Assembly: GCA_946186375.1 (NCBI GenBank)
Contig: CAMHMZ010000031.1
Coordinates: 1-32,146 of the forward strand
Origin: an uncultured Clostridia bacterium
GTDB lineage: Bacteria; Bacillota; Clostridia; Oscillospirales; Oscillospiraceae
Direction: 5' to 3'
Length of the DNA: 32,146 bases
Shown here in pieces: positions 31,886 through 32,146 of this stretch. Numbering within the stretch: the stretch's first letter is position 1; every line of letters starts with the position of its first letter. The notes beneath the pieces are model-generated. The model searched no databases and was not told where the DNA came from. It saw only the letters and a program-made list of their open reading frames with translations. The position numbers and the translations under genes are program-made.

Positions 31886-32055
31886 GGGATTTAGCGAGGA
31901 GTTTGAAAGGATGCCGTAGGGGCGGCTATCAGCCGCCCGCCGAGTCTGTACGATATCCGCGGGCGGCTGATAGCCGCCCCTACGGCGTCATCCTGAGCGA
32001 GCGAAGCGAGTCGAAGGATCTTAAGATTCTTCGTCGCTGGCGCTCCTCAGAATGA
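31886..32055. repeat. Composite palindromic repeat, copy D
   Basis: Two perfect 27-bp arms (31914-31940 and 31959-31985) flank an 18-base centre with GAGTCTGTACGATATC, the inverse orientation of the centre in copy C. The leader TTTAGCGAGGAGTTTGAAAGGATG matches, inverted, the right end of copy A. Downstream, GTCATCCTGAGCGAGCGAAG is mirrored by GCGCTCCTCAGAATGACAGC, a second repeat type. The gene-free stretch 31864-32146 consists almost wholly of such repeats. Confidence 0.8.
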
Positions 32056-32146
32056 CAGCGCCAAACTCCAATTTAGCGAGGAATTCGGAATGAGGAATTC
32101 GGAATACAGGGAAAACGAGGGATAGAACGAGGAAATTGACGTCCAC
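32050..32146. repeat. Partial modular repeat at the window end, copy E
   Basis: CAATTTAGCGAGGAATTCGG is followed by a second GAATTCGGAAT and a GGGAAAACGAGGGAT tract, matching the left end of copy A and the start of copy B. The window ends before the palindromic core, so its full extent is not visible. Confidence 0.65.

Overview
The window looks like a chromosomal segment from a GC-rich, strictly anaerobic gut-type Clostridia, most likely Oscillospiraceae. This is inferred from gene content (2-hydroxyacyl-CoA dehydratase-type proteins, CarD, GtrA, a CooC-type ATPase), Shine-Dalgarno sites of the AGGAGG type, sigma-A type promoters, and scattered palindromic intergenic repeats. No rRNA, tRNA, CRISPR array or complete transposase gene was seen. 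Almost every gene is on the minus strand. The exceptions are gtrA (20950), a two-HTH regulator (23851) and glutamate dehydrogenase (30455).

Layout. (1) 118-6350, minus: an exopolysaccharide operon read from a promoter near 6428 leftwards. It encodes a DUF4422 glycosyltransferase, an ABC-2 permease and ATPase for polysaccharide export, UDP-galactopyranose mutase, a polyprenyl-phosphate sugar transferase and a GT4 glycosyltransferase. Together these suggest a galactofuranose-containing surface glycan. (2) 6421-10990, minus: a half-size ABC exporter, a DUF218 protein, a fumarylacetoacetase-family enzyme and a membrane-anchored alpha/beta hydrolase. (3) 11371-13498: a two-gene unit of a phosphodiester glycosidase-domain protein and an overlapping anchored protein of unknown function. 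(4) 13966-19715: a six-gene operon, described below. (5) 19967-21417: tspO and a divergent gtrA whose leader carries a MITE-like element. (6) 21430-25683: a lipoprotein/zinc-ribbon operon divergent from a 610-residue regulator, with a 16-bp inverted repeat between them. (7) 25748-28375: an HTH protein with a lysine-rich linker, a MATE transporter and a CarD-like regulator. (8) 28376-29050: repeats and a possible small RNA. (9) 29054-31804: a small protein, aldose 1-epimerase and a divergent gdhA, followed by more repeats.

The most interesting part is the operon at 13966-19715. From its promoter it encodes a CooC/AcsF-type ATPase with the metal-binding Cys-Tyr-Cys motif, two divergent subunits of the 2-hydroxyacyl-CoA dehydratase/benzoyl-CoA reductase superfamily (one enlarged to 595 residues), an HgdC-type ATP-dependent activase, a 55-residue membrane peptide, and a stand-alone protein resembling the middle domain of acetyl-CoA synthase (CdhC/AcsB). 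The last protein ends shortly after a CxxCx5C motif. No CO dehydrogenase or full acetyl-CoA synthase is present in the window. The set reads as an uncharacterised ATP-driven low-potential reductase with a dedicated metal-cluster maturation factor and an ACS-derived accessory subunit. Its substrate cannot be told from sequence.

Intergenic DNA carries several repeat families: modular palindromes of the GTAGGGGC...GCCCCTAC type, CTGAG/GAAGC-type repeats, a hairpin cluster inside the reductase operon, and the MITE-like element. All identifications rest on reading the translated sequence and on recalled family motifs; no database search was run.
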